DNA of 64,000 nt from Streptomyces sp. NBC_01314 (GTDB lineage Bacteria > Actinomycetota > Actinomycetes > Streptomycetales > Streptomycetaceae). Below are positions 1-8,634 of the stretch, piece after piece. The number at the start of each line of letters is the position of its first letter. Within the stretch, counting starts at the first letter, position 1. A program made the position numbers and the translations under genes. The notes below the pieces were generated by a model. The model was given only the letters and a program-made list of their open reading frames with translations, made no database searches and was not told the DNA's origin. The stretch covers positions 6,510,001-6,574,000 of the forward strand of contig NZ_CP108394.1 in NCBI RefSeq assembly GCF_041435215.1. The letters run 5' to 3'.

Positions 1-1
1 C

Positions 2-418
2 CCCGAGGTGTTCGACGACTGGAAGAACTCGCTGCGCGGCTGTGTGGCACGCCTGCGCGCCGTGGCCGGCACCGATCCCGATGCCCCCGACCTCGCCCAG
101 CTCGTCGGTGAACTCCTCCTCAAGAGCCCGGAGTTCGCCCGCCTCTGGGAACGGTACGACGTCCGAGGACGCGCATACGGCCACAAGACCTATCACCACC
201 CGGAGGTCGGCACCCTCACCCTGGGCTACCAGTCCATGCAACTGGAGGGCACCCCTGGCCAGCGCCTGGTCACGTACTACGCCGAGCCCGGCACACCCGA
301 GCACGACGCGATCGTCCTCCTCGACATGACCGCGCAAGAGCACTCCGCGAAGGCTTCGCCCCGCAACGGCCGGTTTTCGGCAACCGCTCCGGGCGAGGCA
401 CCGTCATCTTCGCTCTGA
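2..418 (+). CDS. XRE/MmyB-type transcriptional regulator, C-terminal part (5' end outside window)
   Basis: The reading frame enters from the left edge at base 2 and ends at 418, so the N-terminal helix-turn-helix is missing. What remains is the MmyB-like ligand-binding half of an XRE regulator. It has the family pattern LWERYDVRG, then GHKTYHHPEVG, then LVTYYAEPGTPEHDAIVLL near the end. The complete paralogue at 3980-4939 shows the same order (RWAAHNVR, LKRLHHPVVGDL, LLTYTAEP). Such regulators usually sit beside short-chain dehydrogenases, and an SDR relic follows here. The family call is firm; the ligand and target are unknown. Confidence 0.8.
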   Translation, partial: PEVFDDWKNSLRGCVARLRAVAGTDPDAPDLAQLVGELLLKSPEFARLWERYDVRGRAYGHKTYHHPEVGTLTLGYQSMQLEGTPGQRLVTYYAEPGTPEHDAIVLLDMTAQEHSAKASPRNGRFSATAPGEAPSSSL

Positions 419-559
419 CCGTGGTCGGTGGGCGGAAATGGAGATCCGCCCTGCATGGCAGGGTCTGACTTGACCTGCGTGGTCGCGAACAGGAACAGCG
501 TGGGCCGTGACCGGAGTACGTGCCGCTCGCCGCAGTCGAGCCCCGGTAGTAGCCCTCTC

Positions 560-1000
560 GAACGTTTTCCGACCTTGTAACGCGTCTCCACGGGGGAAGC
601 TCAGGTCGCCGTGTTTCGTGCGACCTGCTGGGAGATGCCGGGGCTGCGTAACGTTGGTCCTGGAGGAGTTCGGGCGGGTCGTCGCGCCCGACGGCGCCGG
701 TCTGGTGATCCAGCATGGCCGGTCACATGCTGCCTGTCCTCCTGAGCACGGAGCAGGAACAGGCCCTCGCCTTACACGCCCGCCGACGATCTGCTGAACC
801 TGCCCTTCACCGATCCGGAGGTCGCGGGACAGAGCGCCTATCCGCTGGCCAAGTACGGCAACCGGCTGCGGTTCAGGCCGCCAGTGCATCCTGGGGCGAG
901 CGGAAGCCCGGATCAACTCCATCAGCCCCGGCGTGATCGCCACGATCCGCCGCACGTCCTTCGGTCAGGAAGTCAGGTCGGCCCTATCGGTGATCTCCGA
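560..1000 (+). pseudogene. Short-chain dehydrogenase/reductase relic, multiple frameshifts
   Basis: No open frame covers this stretch, but SDR pieces appear in succession in different frames. VLEEFGRVVAPDGAGLVI starts near 660. MAGHMLPVLLSTEQEQALA starts at 715. TPADDLLNLPFTDPEVAG followed by SAYPLAKYGNRLR (with the YxxxK active-site motif) runs from about 776. VQAASASWGER and ARINSISPGVIAT finish near 945. At least three frameshifts separate the pieces, so the gene is dead. It was probably the partner of the XRE/MmyB gene upstream. The stretch 1000-1179 shows nothing recognisable. Confidence 0.75.
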
Positions 1001-1179
1001 GACCCGGGCGCCGGGCTGCTCGGCGTCGTAGGCCGGCGTCCACGCCTTCTTCGGCCGGAGGGACGACGGGTATGTGTTGCAGCGCCGTCGGGCGGGTGGT
1101 TCTGATACCGCCCGACGGGCCCGTCATGCCCGAGAGCCGAAGCGCAAGCAGAAGCAGTCCACAGGCGAACTGGCGAGCG

Positions 1180-1878
1180 TCATGAAACCCCGAGACTGTC
1201 GAGCCAATCACCCACCTCCGCCTCTGCACTGCCCATGTCGTCTCGCGAGATCGTGAACGCATTACTGATCACGGTTGAATCAGCAAGCTTTTCGGTGACG
1301 ATATCAACAGTTCCCGACAGGCGGCTTCCACCATGGGTACTGAACAGGATGATGTTCTTTTTGCTGAAATCGTGCTGCTCAAGGAATGTGTACACCGGCA
1401 TCGGCAGACCGTACCACCAGATCGGATAACCGATGAACACGGTGTCATACTCTTCGAGGTTCGGGATCAGAGTCTTGAGTTTCGGCCTTTCGTTTTCTTC
1501 CTGCTGTTTGAGTGCAAGATCCGACAGCGTTTTGTGATCAAGGGGCAACTCCTCTGCTGTCTCGATGCGGAACACTCTGGCGCCCGTGCTCTCCCCAATG
1601 ATTTGAGCGACGTGCTGGGTGTTTCCGAGAACCTTGCCGTCAACGACGTGAGTACTGCTCTCCTCGTCTCCGGTCATGTTGTTCGGGTCATCGGTTTCCG
1701 GCATTGAAAAATAGGCGACCAAAGTACGCGACTTGTCCAGCGGAGGAGCGGTTTTCGAGGATTCGGAATCGCCGAGCGCCTCGCTTGCCCCTCCTACTAT
1801 TGAGCAGCCTGCGGCGCTACCTCCCGCCAATGTGACGGCGGCCAGTGCAAGAAATTTCCGGCGCGTAGTGTTTGTCAT
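1180..1878 (-). CDS. Tat-exported lipoprotein flavodoxin
   Basis: A 232-residue flavodoxin-fold protein, predicted to carry FMN and pass electrons outside the membrane. The N-terminus has a twin-arginine signal (TTRRKFLALAA) ending in GSAAGC, a lipobox-like cysteine at about residue 25. The mature part starts with the flavodoxin phosphate-loop strand TLVAYFSMPE and later has YDTVFIGYPIWWYGLPMPV and the flavin-loop region FSTHGGSRLSG. It is the last gene of a three-gene operon after the ferric-reductase-like gene (68 bp gap), so that enzyme is the likely electron donor. Codons are visibly richer in A/T than in neighbouring genes, suggesting acquisition from a lower-GC host. The physiological acceptor is unknown. 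Confidence 0.85.
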   Translation of the reverse strand: MTNTTRRKFLALAAVTLAGGSAAGCSIVGGASEALGDSESSKTAPPLDKSRTLVAYFSMPETDDPNNMTGDEESSTHVVDGKVLGNTQHVAQIIGESTGARVFRIETAEELPLDHKTLSDLALKQQEENERPKLKTLIPNLEEYDTVFIGYPIWWYGLPMPVYTFLEQHDFSKKNIILFSTHGGSRLSGTVDIVTEKLADSTVISNAFTISRDDMGSAEAEVGDWLDSLGVS

Positions 1879-1946
1879 CTCAGTGAACTCCGTTTCGTCG
1901 TCGATGCCGATTTCCTTGGGGCGGCGTGGACAGGTAATCGCACCGC

Positions 1947-3221
1947 CTACATGGTGAGGCGTTCTTGGTGTATTCGCCGTGCAGAGACTCCGATGCGTCG
2001 CAGTAGACGCTGGTTTGCCAACACGGCGGGGTTCGGACCCACGATGAAGAACGCGCCCTTTGCAACTGCCTCCGCGGACAGAGTGCCGGCAAGGTCTTCG
2101 CGTCGGAACCGGCCAACATTGATGGTGACCTGCAGCTGGCCACCTGACGCCGCCTGGTACTCCTCGAGCACGTCACGGTAATAGGCGTCTTCCGGGTTAC
2201 GCACAGCCCACAGCAGGTGAATCTTTCGCGTGGTGTGGTGAGCTGCTGCCAGGCTGAGAAGAGGCGCCACGCCCGCGCCCATCCCGACGAGGACGAGCGG
2301 GGCTTCACGGTCCCGCCCTTGGATGATCGATTCGAAGCGGCCGAATGGCCCCTCCAGGCGGACGCGGGTTCCCACTTCGACATTGTCGAGGCGGCGAGTG
2401 AAGTCTCCGTGCTGCCGAATCGTGAAACTCAGAGCCTTCCGGTTGTCGTCGGTGACTGAGAAGGGATGCCATTCTCTGCTCACGGAAGAAGACCCCTCGA
2501 AGCTGAGGAAGAAGAAGTCACCTGGCTGCAAGGTCGTCGCTTTGCTGTCGAGACCCACCGACACCCTGCGGGTCGCCCCGCCGCGCGTGTCGTTGCTTGT
2601 GACGGTCCCCATCAGATACGTGTCGGGCGCGATCCATTTCTTCCAGACGTAGATGCCGAGTGCCATCACCGTGTACAGATCAAACAGCACCATGAACGCA
2701 AAGTACTGGTTGACTCTCACGAGTAGGTGGGCGTGCAGCCAGATCATCGCCACGATCACCAGGTTGAGTCGATGAATCCACAGGGAAAGCCGGCGACGGA
2801 AGACAGTCTCCAGGAGTCTCTTGACCGCCAGCAGCAGTCTCGACCTGTCGACGAACCACCCGCTCATGAAGAACACCGAGTAGCACAGCACTGCGAGGGC
2901 CCCGTAGAACGCCCAATCTCCCAGAATGCGGGCCAGGCTGTTCGGTGAGTAGGAGTTGTCACTGTGCGTATAGGCCGCAGCGAGTGCCAGTACGCCGAGT
3001 GCCCCATGCAAGCCGTAGATGGACGGAAGTCCCACGAAACGGTGCAGCCAGGACGGTCTCACACTGAGCACGATGGACAACAGCCACCATGTATAGGCAA
3101 TCAAGCCGAGGAAGATATAGAACTTCAGGCGTTCGGGTTCATCGGCCACGAGATCATAGGTGAGCACCAGCGGGAGCGGAAACGCCACCGCGAAGCTCCA
3201 GAACAGCAGTTTACGTAGCAT
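1947..3221 (-). CDS. Ferric-reductase-like transmembrane flavoprotein (FAD/NAD(P)H)
   Basis: A 424-residue membrane oxidoreductase. The first ~200 residues hold about six hydrophobic segments of the ferric-reductase heme-binding type, with histidines in LHGALGVLALAAAYTH and LHAHLL as possible heme ligands. The C-terminal half is a ferredoxin-reductase-like module: REWHPFSVT is the flavin-binding RxxS/T motif, GPFGRF follows, and VLVGMGAGVAPLLSL is the NAD(P)-binding loop. It would move electrons from cytosolic NAD(P)H across the membrane. It starts 2 bp after the stop of the small membrane protein gene and is followed by the lipoprotein flavodoxin, which suggests a dedicated transmembrane electron chain. 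Whether iron is the substrate is not shown by the sequence. Confidence 0.85.
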   Translation of the reverse strand: MLRKLLFWSFAVAFPLPLVLTYDLVADEPERLKFYIFLGLIAYTWWLLSIVLSVRPSWLHRFVGLPSIYGLHGALGVLALAAAYTHSDNSYSPNSLARILGDWAFYGALAVLCYSVFFMSGWFVDRSRLLLAVKRLLETVFRRRLSLWIHRLNLVIVAMIWLHAHLLVRVNQYFAFMVLFDLYTVMALGIYVWKKWIAPDTYLMGTVTSNDTRGGATRRVSVGLDSKATTLQPGDFFFLSFEGSSSVSREWHPFSVTDDNRKALSFTIRQHGDFTRRLDNVEVGTRVRLEGPFGRFESIIQGRDREAPLVLVGMGAGVAPLLSLAAAHHTTRKIHLLWAVRNPEDAYYRDVLEEYQAASGGQLQVTINVGRFRREDLAGTLSAEAVAKGAFFIVGPNPAVLANQRLLRRIGVSARRIHQERLTM

Positions 3222-3223
3222 CG

Positions 3224-3505
3224 CTAGGGCTCCACCCGGGTTATCCGGTCCGGCTCGCTCGACCGTTGTCCGGACTCAGGCGTTCTGGCGTCGCTCAGGA
3301 GAGAACCTCCTCGACTGCCCGTGTCTCGCACATTTTGCAGGTTGACATAAATGAGTACTGCCACGGTCAGGGCGGCAACAGTGATCAGGATCACGGCTTT
3401 GCATTTCCGATTTCCGTGTGTGCTCTTCTCGGTGAGGGCTTGCTCCGACCGATCACCCCGCCGATGCATTTTTCTTTCATCGGGTGACTTCGAGGTCTTA
3501 CTCAT
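3224..3505 (-). CDS. Small single-pass membrane protein, first gene of the flavodoxin operon
   Basis: A 93-residue protein with a charged, lysine/arginine-rich N-terminus, one hydrophobic span (AVILITVAALTVAVLIYVNL, about residues 36-55) and a polar tail. I chose the ATG at 3505 because AGGAGGG lies just upstream on the minus strand; the frame stays open further upstream to 3868, but that part is composed of a short repeat and lacks a ribosome site. The stop is 2 bp from the reductase start, so the two are probably translationally coupled. No family is recognised; it may be an accessory subunit of the reductase. Confidence 0.65.
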   Translation of the reverse strand: MSKTSKSPDERKMHRRGDRSEQALTEKSTHGNRKCKAVILITVAALTVAVLIYVNLQNVRDTGSRGGSLLSDARTPESGQRSSEPDRITRVEP

Positions 3506-3979
3506 CGAGTACCCCTCCTGTTTCCATTGCGTGGATCTCCTGCCTGTGCCCTGTTGCGATGTCGATGGCCGTCCTTCTGCGGAGGAATCAATTGCGGCGG
3601 AGACATGTTTCCGCACGGCCTCGGTGACAGCCTGGCCCTCGACGTTTCGTTCAGGACGGGGAGTGACGTGCGTGAGGCAGTCGCACGTTGCGGGGCGTAC
3701 GTCAGGAATCCCACATGGGTTACATCGCGCACTCGACGGCAGCGCGGCTCCCTGGCAGAGAGTTGCTCGGGTTCGCCGGGGGCTGGCCTGACGCCGCGAT
3801 ATCGACCAGTGCGGCCAGGAAATCGACCAGTGCGGCCAGGAACATGTGGCCTGTGCAGTGAAGGCCACGGCGCAGCCGTGGGTCAGGGAATCCGCGGCAG
3901 CCGTTGCTTCGGTGGCGGATCGTGTCGCTGGGCCGCAGATGTTGACGACTCCCGCGGATCGAGACGCGTGGCTCGTCGG
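3506..3979. other. Intergenic stretch with no convincing gene
   Basis: Between the small membrane protein gene (start 3505, minus strand) and the XRE regulator stop at 3980 I see no gene with coding character. The stretch should contain the promoter of the flavodoxin operon. It also contains a two-copy 21-bp tandem repeat at 3801-3842. Confidence 0.5.
3801..3842. repeat. Two perfect tandem copies of a 21-bp unit
   Basis: The unit ATCGACCAGTGCGGCCAGG plus AA occurs at 3801-3821 and again at 3822-3842 without a mismatch. It lies outside any credible gene. The length is a multiple of three, but the reading frame it would extend has no ribosome site. Confidence 0.9.
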
Positions 3980-4939
3980 TCAGTCGGAGGTCTCGGCCGA
4001 CCCAGCCGGCTCGGAGTCGTTGACCGGTTCGGACTCGTCGATGTCGTCGTTGGTGGCGGCCCAGCTGGCCAGCAGGTTCAGGGCGTCCTGCGAACGTGAC
4101 GCGGGCTCGGCGGTGTAGGTGAGGAGGCTCTGGCTGGCGTCGCCCCCGAGAGGGAAGGTCTCGAAGGGCAGGTCCAGGTCGCCGACGACCGGGTGGTGTA
4201 GGCGCTTCAGGCCGGTGGTGTGGATGCGGACGTTGTGGGCGGCCCAGCGGCGACGGAAGTCCTCGCTGCGGGTGGACAGTTCCCCGATCAGGTCGGTCAG
4301 GCGCCGGTCGTAGGCGTCGCGGCCGGCCTCGGCGCGCAGCATGGCGACGACGTCGTTGGCGACCTGGTCCCAGTCGCGGAAGAACTCGGGTGCGTGCGGG
4401 TCGAGGAAGACGAACCGCGCGTTGTTGGGCGGCCGCGCCGGGTCGGCGTAGGCCGGGGAGAACAGCGCCCGCCCGAGGGCGTTGGCGGCCAGGATGTCCA
4501 GGCGTCCGCTGAGGACGAACGCGGGCGTTCCGGTCATCGAGTCGAGGACACGCTGTACCGCGGGCCGGACGCGCTGCTGGGCGGGCTTGCGGCGCGGGGG
4601 ACGGGTCGTGCCGGCGCCGCGCAGGAGGTCGAGCAGGTGGATGCGCTCGGCCTCGTCGAGCCGCAGTGCCTGCGCGATGCCGTCGATGACGCTCTCGGAG
4701 ACGCCGGTGGCGTTGCCGCGCTCCAGCCGGGTGTAGTACTCGCTGGAGATGCCCGCGAGCAGGGCGACCTCCTCCCGGCGCAGCCCGTTGACCCGCCGAC
4801 GGTCTCCCCCGTACGAGGGCAGTCCGGCCTGCTCGGGTGTGACCCTGGCCCGTCGCGAGCCCAGGAATTCCCGGATCTCTGCACGGAAATCATCACGCAT
4901 ATCGCGATTGGTGTCATAGGGGTTGTTTCTGCCTGTCAT
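3980..4939 (-). CDS. XRE family regulator with MmyB-like ligand-binding domain
   Basis: A 319-residue cytoplasmic transcription regulator. The helix-turn-helix lies at roughly residues 45-95 (RREEVALLAGISSEYYTRLERG, shown here in full only in part: RREEVALLAGIS then YYTRLERG). The MmyB-like domain follows, with VLSGRLDILAANALGRALF and LKRLHHPVVGDL. I place the start at 4939 because GGAG precedes it; the ATG at 4900 has no ribosome site, and the longer frame upstream overlaps the operator-like inverted repeat. It diverges from the secreted SnoaL gene and three SDR genes, the usual setting of this family, so it probably controls them. The ligand is unknown. Confidence 0.85.
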   Translation of the reverse strand: MTGRNNPYDTNRDMRDDFRAEIREFLGSRRARVTPEQAGLPSYGGDRRRVNGLRREEVALLAGISSEYYTRLERGNATGVSESVIDGIAQALRLDEAERIHLLDLLRGAGTTRPPRRKPAQQRVRPAVQRVLDSMTGTPAFVLSGRLDILAANALGRALFSPAYADPARPPNNARFVFLDPHAPEFFRDWDQVANDVVAMLRAEAGRDAYDRRLTDLIGELSTRSEDFRRRWAAHNVRIHTTGLKRLHHPVVGDLDLPFETFPLGGDASQSLLTYTAEPASRSQDALNLLASWAATNDDIDESEPVNDSEPAGSAETSD

Positions 4940-4970
4940 GCGCTCCACTCTACGAGCGCTTTCCTCTGTC

Positions 4971-5010
4971 TGGGGGTCCCTGTCAGTGACCCCCTCATCA
5001 GGGACTCCCA
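4971..5010. promoter_or_regulatory. Nested inverted repeat in divergent promoter region, probable XRE operator
   Basis: TGGGGGTCCCTG at 4971-4982 and CAGGGACTCCCA at 4999-5010 form 12-bp arms with one mismatch. A second perfect 7-bp pair (GGGGGTC and GACCCCC) is nested inside. The site is 32 bp upstream of the XRE start and about 145 bp upstream of the SnoaL gene, where an autoregulatory operator would be expected. Confidence 0.55.
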
Positions 5011-5153
5011 AACACCTGTGACAAACGGTTCTGTTGGTGGTGCACCGCCCACGGCGGTGTGAACGGCCCGGACACGGCGGCACTTCTGCAGCCGTAACCA
5101 GCCCTTCCGCGGCGCCGCCGGCGCCGCGATCCCCGGAATCAGAAGGATGAATC

Positions 5154-5723
5154 ATGCGTCGATACACCAAGCCTGCCGTCGTCGTCACGGCGCTGGGAGC
5201 GCTCGGCCTCGCGGCCTTCGGATCGGGTGCCGCGGACGCGGCCGGCGGCAACGCCGGCTCCGGCTCGTCGCCTCGCGTCACGGCCGAGTCCGTCTCGTGG
5301 AACCACGGAACCGCGCAGGTGAACAAGCGCGTCATGCAGCGTTTCACCAGTGAGTTCCTGCCCACCGGCGATCCTGCTCTGGCGAGGAAGTTCATCAGCC
5401 CGAACATCGTCATGCACTTCGGCGGAACGACACAGCAGGGCCGGGACACCTACCTCGGCATCGTCGCCGCGAACATGAAGGCCTTCCCCGACCTCAAGTG
5501 GACGGTGGAGGACATGCGGGCCGAGGGCGACACCGTGGCCATCCGCTACACCATGACCGGCACGCACGAGGGCCCCTTCGCAGGAGTCGAGGGCACGGGC
5601 AAGAAGATCCACGCGGAGAGCTTCGCGTTCTACCGCCTGTCCCACGGCAAGATCGTCGAGGAGCGCGCCCAGCTCGACATGCTCGGCATCCTCACGCAGA
5701 TGGGCGCCATCCCCGCCGCGTAG
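5154..5723 (+). CDS. Secreted SnoaL-like (ester cyclase / NTF2-fold) protein
   Basis: A 189-residue protein with a Sec-type signal peptide (basic MRRYTK, hydrophobic core, ADA-A cleavage near residue 29). The rest has the cone-shaped NTF2/SnoaL pattern: RFTSEFLPTGDPALARKFISP, HFGGTTQQGRDTYLGIV, FPDLKWTVEDMRAEGDTVAI and MTGTHEGPFAG. Family members are polyketide cyclases, hydrolases or catalytically silent binding proteins; the export signal is unusual for a cyclase and argues for an extracellular role. It is the first gene in the direction of the SDR cluster, opposite the XRE regulator. Confidence 0.8.
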   Translation: MRRYTKPAVVVTALGALGLAAFGSGAADAAGGNAGSGSSPRVTAESVSWNHGTAQVNKRVMQRFTSEFLPTGDPALARKFISPNIVMHFGGTTQQGRDTYLGIVAANMKAFPDLKWTVEDMRAEGDTVAIRYTMTGTHEGPFAGVEGTGKKIHAESFAFYRLSHGKIVEERAQLDMLGILTQMGAIPAA

Positions 5724-5909
5724 CAGCGGAGTGGAGTTCTGTACTTCACCCGGCTACGCCGCACCCGCCCCTGCACCAGTGCCATGACCGGCGCTCGGCG
5801 TCCCTCGGCGCGGCGCGGCGGCGTACGGGCCCCCGCCGCCCCTGCGCCGCACATTCCAGAGAACCAAGCATCCAGAGAACCAAAGAAACCAAGGAACAGG
5901 ACTCCTCCC

Positions 5910-6677
5910 ATGGCAACGAAGCTGTCCGGCACTGTCGCGCTCGTCACCGGTGCGAGCAGCGGTATCGGCGCCGCCACCGCCCGCCGGCTCGCCGAGGACG
6001 GCGCCTCCGTCGCCCTCGTGGCCCGCCGCAAGGACCGTCTGATCGAGCTCGCCGCCGAGATCGAGAAGGCCGGCGGCATCGCCCTGGTCGTGGAAGCGGA
6101 CATCACCGACCGAGCTCAGGCCGAGGCCGCCGTACAGCGGACCGTCGAGCACTTCGGACGCCTGGACACCCTGGTCAACAACGCCGGCCTGATGCTCCTG
6201 GGCCCCGTTGTCGGCGCGGACGCCGACGAATGGGAGCGCATGATCGCCGTCAACGTCCAGGGTCTGCTTTACACCACCCGCGCTGCCCTCCCGCACCTGC
6301 TCAAGGCCGCCGAGGACGGGTCGCGCCGGGTCGCCGACATCGTCAACATCAGCTCGATCGCCGGCCGTGTCGCCTGGAACGGCTACGGCGTCTACAACCT
6401 CACCAAGTTCGGTGTGAACGGCTTCACCGAAGCCCTGCGCCAGGAAGTCACCCAGCGCCACGTCCGCGTCGGCGTCCTGGAGCCCGGCGGCGTGGAAACC
6501 GAGCTCGGCTCGCACAACGACCACAAGCCCGAGGTCCGCGACGCGATCGGCGCCTTCTACGAGCAGACCGAGGTCCTCGCCCCCGACGACATCGCGGACG
6601 GCGTCGCCTACATGGTCACCCGTCCCCGCCATGCCTCCATCGGCGAACTGTGGATCATGCCCACCGACCAGGCCTGA
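5910..6677 (+). CDS. Short-chain dehydrogenase/reductase (classical)
   Basis: A 255-residue NAD(P)-dependent oxidoreductase. Classical SDR motifs are present: TGASSGIG at residues 13-20, NNAG near residue 90, and Y162xxxK166 (YNLTK). Arginines follow the third strand (VARRKDR), which favours NADP. The ATG at 5910 is chosen because the glycine motif then sits at the usual distance from the start; an upstream in-frame ATG at 5784 would add low-complexity sequence. It is followed 45 bp later by a second SDR gene. Substrate unknown. Confidence 0.9.
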   Translation: MATKLSGTVALVTGASSGIGAATARRLAEDGASVALVARRKDRLIELAAEIEKAGGIALVVEADITDRAQAEAAVQRTVEHFGRLDTLVNNAGLMLLGPVVGADADEWERMIAVNVQGLLYTTRAALPHLLKAAEDGSRRVADIVNISSIAGRVAWNGYGVYNLTKFGVNGFTEALRQEVTQRHVRVGVLEPGGVETELGSHNDHKPEVRDAIGAFYEQTEVLAPDDIADGVAYMVTRPRHASIGELWIMPTDQA

Positions 6678-6722
6678 CCCTGCCCGTCGCCATCCACCGC
6701 CAACCATTTCCAAGGAACCCTC

Positions 6723-7568
6723 ATGAGCAAGGTCATTCTCGTCACCGGTGCCGGACGTGGTCTGGGCACGGACATCGTCCGTGAGGCCCTCGCCGCCGGG
6801 CACCAGGTCGTCGCCACCGGCCGCCGCCCCGACCAGGTCGAGAAGACCCTCGGAGGTCCGCAGGACAACCTGCTGGTCACCAAGCTCGATGTCACCAGCC
6901 TCGAGGACGCCGAGGCCGCCGCGCAGGCCGCCGTCGACCGCTTCGGCCGCATCGACGTGCTGATCAACAACGCCGGGAACTTCTTCGCCGGCTACTTCGA
7001 GGAGATCACGCCCGCGCAGATGCGCCAGCAGATCGAGACCAACCTCTTCGGCCCCATGAACGTCACCCGCGCGATCCTGCCCGTGATGCGCAAGCAGCGC
7101 TCCGGGCACGTCATCACCCTGTCCTCCTCCGCAGGAATCATCGGCCAGGAGTTCTGCGTCGCCTACGCCGCCTCCAAGTTCGGCGTCGAGGGCTGGATGG
7201 AGTCACTGCGCTACGACGTCGAGCCGTACGGCATCCACACCACGGTCGTGGAGCCCGGCTTCTTCCGCACCGAGCTGCTCGTGGACGCCTCCACCACCTG
7301 GCCCGAGCCGACCATCGACGACTATGCCGAGCGCACGACGGCCACCATCACCGCATGGAAGAGCATGAACGGCCAGCAGAGCGGCGACCCCGCCAAACTC
7401 GCCCGCGCCCTGCTCACCATCACCGCCCAGGACAAGCCCCTGCAGCGCTTCGTCGCCGGAGCCGACGCCATCGAAGGCGTCACCGCCAAAGCCCGCGAAC
7501 TCCTCGCCCAGGCCGAAGCCTCCCGCGAACTCGGCGCCAACCTCGCCCACGACGACACCAACGCCTGA
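6723..7568 (+). CDS. Short-chain dehydrogenase/reductase (oxidoreductase, 281 aa)
   Basis: Carries TGAGRGLG at residues 8-15, NNAG near residue 80 and the catalytic Y148xxxK152 (YAASK). The C-terminal extension after VVEPGFFRTELL (about 100 residues) is typical of SDRs that act on larger or lipid-like substrates. TGRRPDQ after the second strand suggests NADP. AAGGAA lies just before the ATG. It is part of the run of three consecutive SDR genes downstream of the XRE/MmyB regulator. Confidence 0.9.
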   Translation: MSKVILVTGAGRGLGTDIVREALAAGHQVVATGRRPDQVEKTLGGPQDNLLVTKLDVTSLEDAEAAAQAAVDRFGRIDVLINNAGNFFAGYFEEITPAQMRQQIETNLFGPMNVTRAILPVMRKQRSGHVITLSSSAGIIGQEFCVAYAASKFGVEGWMESLRYDVEPYGIHTTVVEPGFFRTELLVDASTTWPEPTIDDYAERTTATITAWKSMNGQQSGDPAKLARALLTITAQDKPLQRFVAGADAIEGVTAKARELLAQAEASRELGANLAHDDTNA

Positions 7569-7618
7569 CACACCCAAACCCAGGCTTCGGCCGACCGATG
7601 ATCGGAGCGACGCACACC

Positions 7619-8386
7619 ATGAACCCGACCTACGACTTCGAGAACAAGGTGGCACTCGTCACGGGCGCGGCGTCTGGCATGGGACTCGCGACGGCCCGCG
7701 CCTTCGCCGAGGCCGGAGCCGCCGTCGTGCTGGCGGACGTGGACAAGGAGGCCGTGAATTGGGCGACCGAGGAACTCACCTCGGCCGGCCACCGGGCGAT
7801 CGGCGTCGTCTGCGACGTCACGGACGAAAGCCAGACGGCCGCGATGGTGGAACGCGCGGTCACGACATTCGGCCGTCTGGACATGGCGTTCAACAACGCC
7901 GGTGTGCAGGTACCGCCCAGTGACGCGGCCGACGAGCCGGCCGAGAACTTCGACCACGTGAACGCGGTCAACCTGCGCGGCGTCTGGGCCAGCATGAAGC
8001 ACGAGCTTCGCCAGATGCGAGAGCAGGGCAGCGGTGCCATCGTCAACTGCTCGTCCCTGGGCGGGCTCCTGGGCATGCCACAACGCGCGGCCTATCACGC
8101 GTCCAAGCACGGCGTGATCGGCCTGACCAAGAGCGCCGCCGTCGAGTACGCCCCCAGGGGGATCAGGATCAACGCCGTGTGCCCCGGAGTGATCGACACT
8201 CCCATGGCCGCGGGCATGCTCGAGAGCCAGGCCGACGCCATGGCGGAGATCATGAAAGAGCAGTCGATCGGAAGGCTTGGTCGAGCGGACGAGGTCGCCG
8301 CAGCCGTTCTCTGGCTGTGCAGTCCGGGAGCCAGCCTCGTGGTCGGTGTCGCTCTCCCCGTCGACGGCGGCTTCACCGCTCACTGA
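7619..8386 (+). CDS. Short-chain dehydrogenase/reductase (NAD-preferring type)
   Basis: A 255-residue classical SDR with TGAASGMG near residues 14-21, an aspartate after the second strand (VVLADVDKEA, favouring NAD), NNAGVQ and the active-site Y159xxxK163 (YHASK). The C-terminus has the family ending GVALPVDGGFTAH. The ATG at 7619 is preferred over the one at 7598 because it gives the usual length and GGAG lies upstream. It is third in the SDR run, 50 bp after the second. Confidence 0.9.
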   Translation: MNPTYDFENKVALVTGAASGMGLATARAFAEAGAAVVLADVDKEAVNWATEELTSAGHRAIGVVCDVTDESQTAAMVERAVTTFGRLDMAFNNAGVQVPPSDAADEPAENFDHVNAVNLRGVWASMKHELRQMREQGSGAIVNCSSLGGLLGMPQRAAYHASKHGVIGLTKSAAVEYAPRGIRINAVCPGVIDTPMAAGMLESQADAMAEIMKEQSIGRLGRADEVAAAVLWLCSPGASLVVGVALPVDGGFTAH

Positions 8387-8634
8387 CCGAACGCCCTCCT
8401 TCCCACACGCTGACGAACGACGCCGGACCGCCACGTACGACCGGCACCGCGCATCTCGGCAGGCTGGCGGAACTCCTCACATTCTGCCGCCACATCTTTC
8501 ATCGCAACTGACCAGTACGGGAACGCTGTTCACCCCAGTGGTGACCAGCCAGACGGGCTGAGACGAACCGGTTCTGCCTCCGGGCACCCCCACGAGTCAG
8601 GCCCTCGACCTTCCGCCGATCCGAAAGCGTAGAG

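Noticed and set aside
3224..3868. 214-residue version of the small membrane protein
   Set aside because: The extension translates the 21-bp tandem repeat (SWPHWSI) and has no ribosome site, whereas AGGAGGG precedes 3505.
3980..5449. 489-residue version of the XRE regulator starting far upstream
   Set aside because: The extra N-terminus crosses the palindromic operator and the SnoaL gene region, has low-complexity composition, and lacks a ribosome site; 4939 gives the family length.
5754..7109. 451-residue minus-strand frame
   Set aside because: Antisense shadow of two SDR genes with clear motifs on the plus strand.
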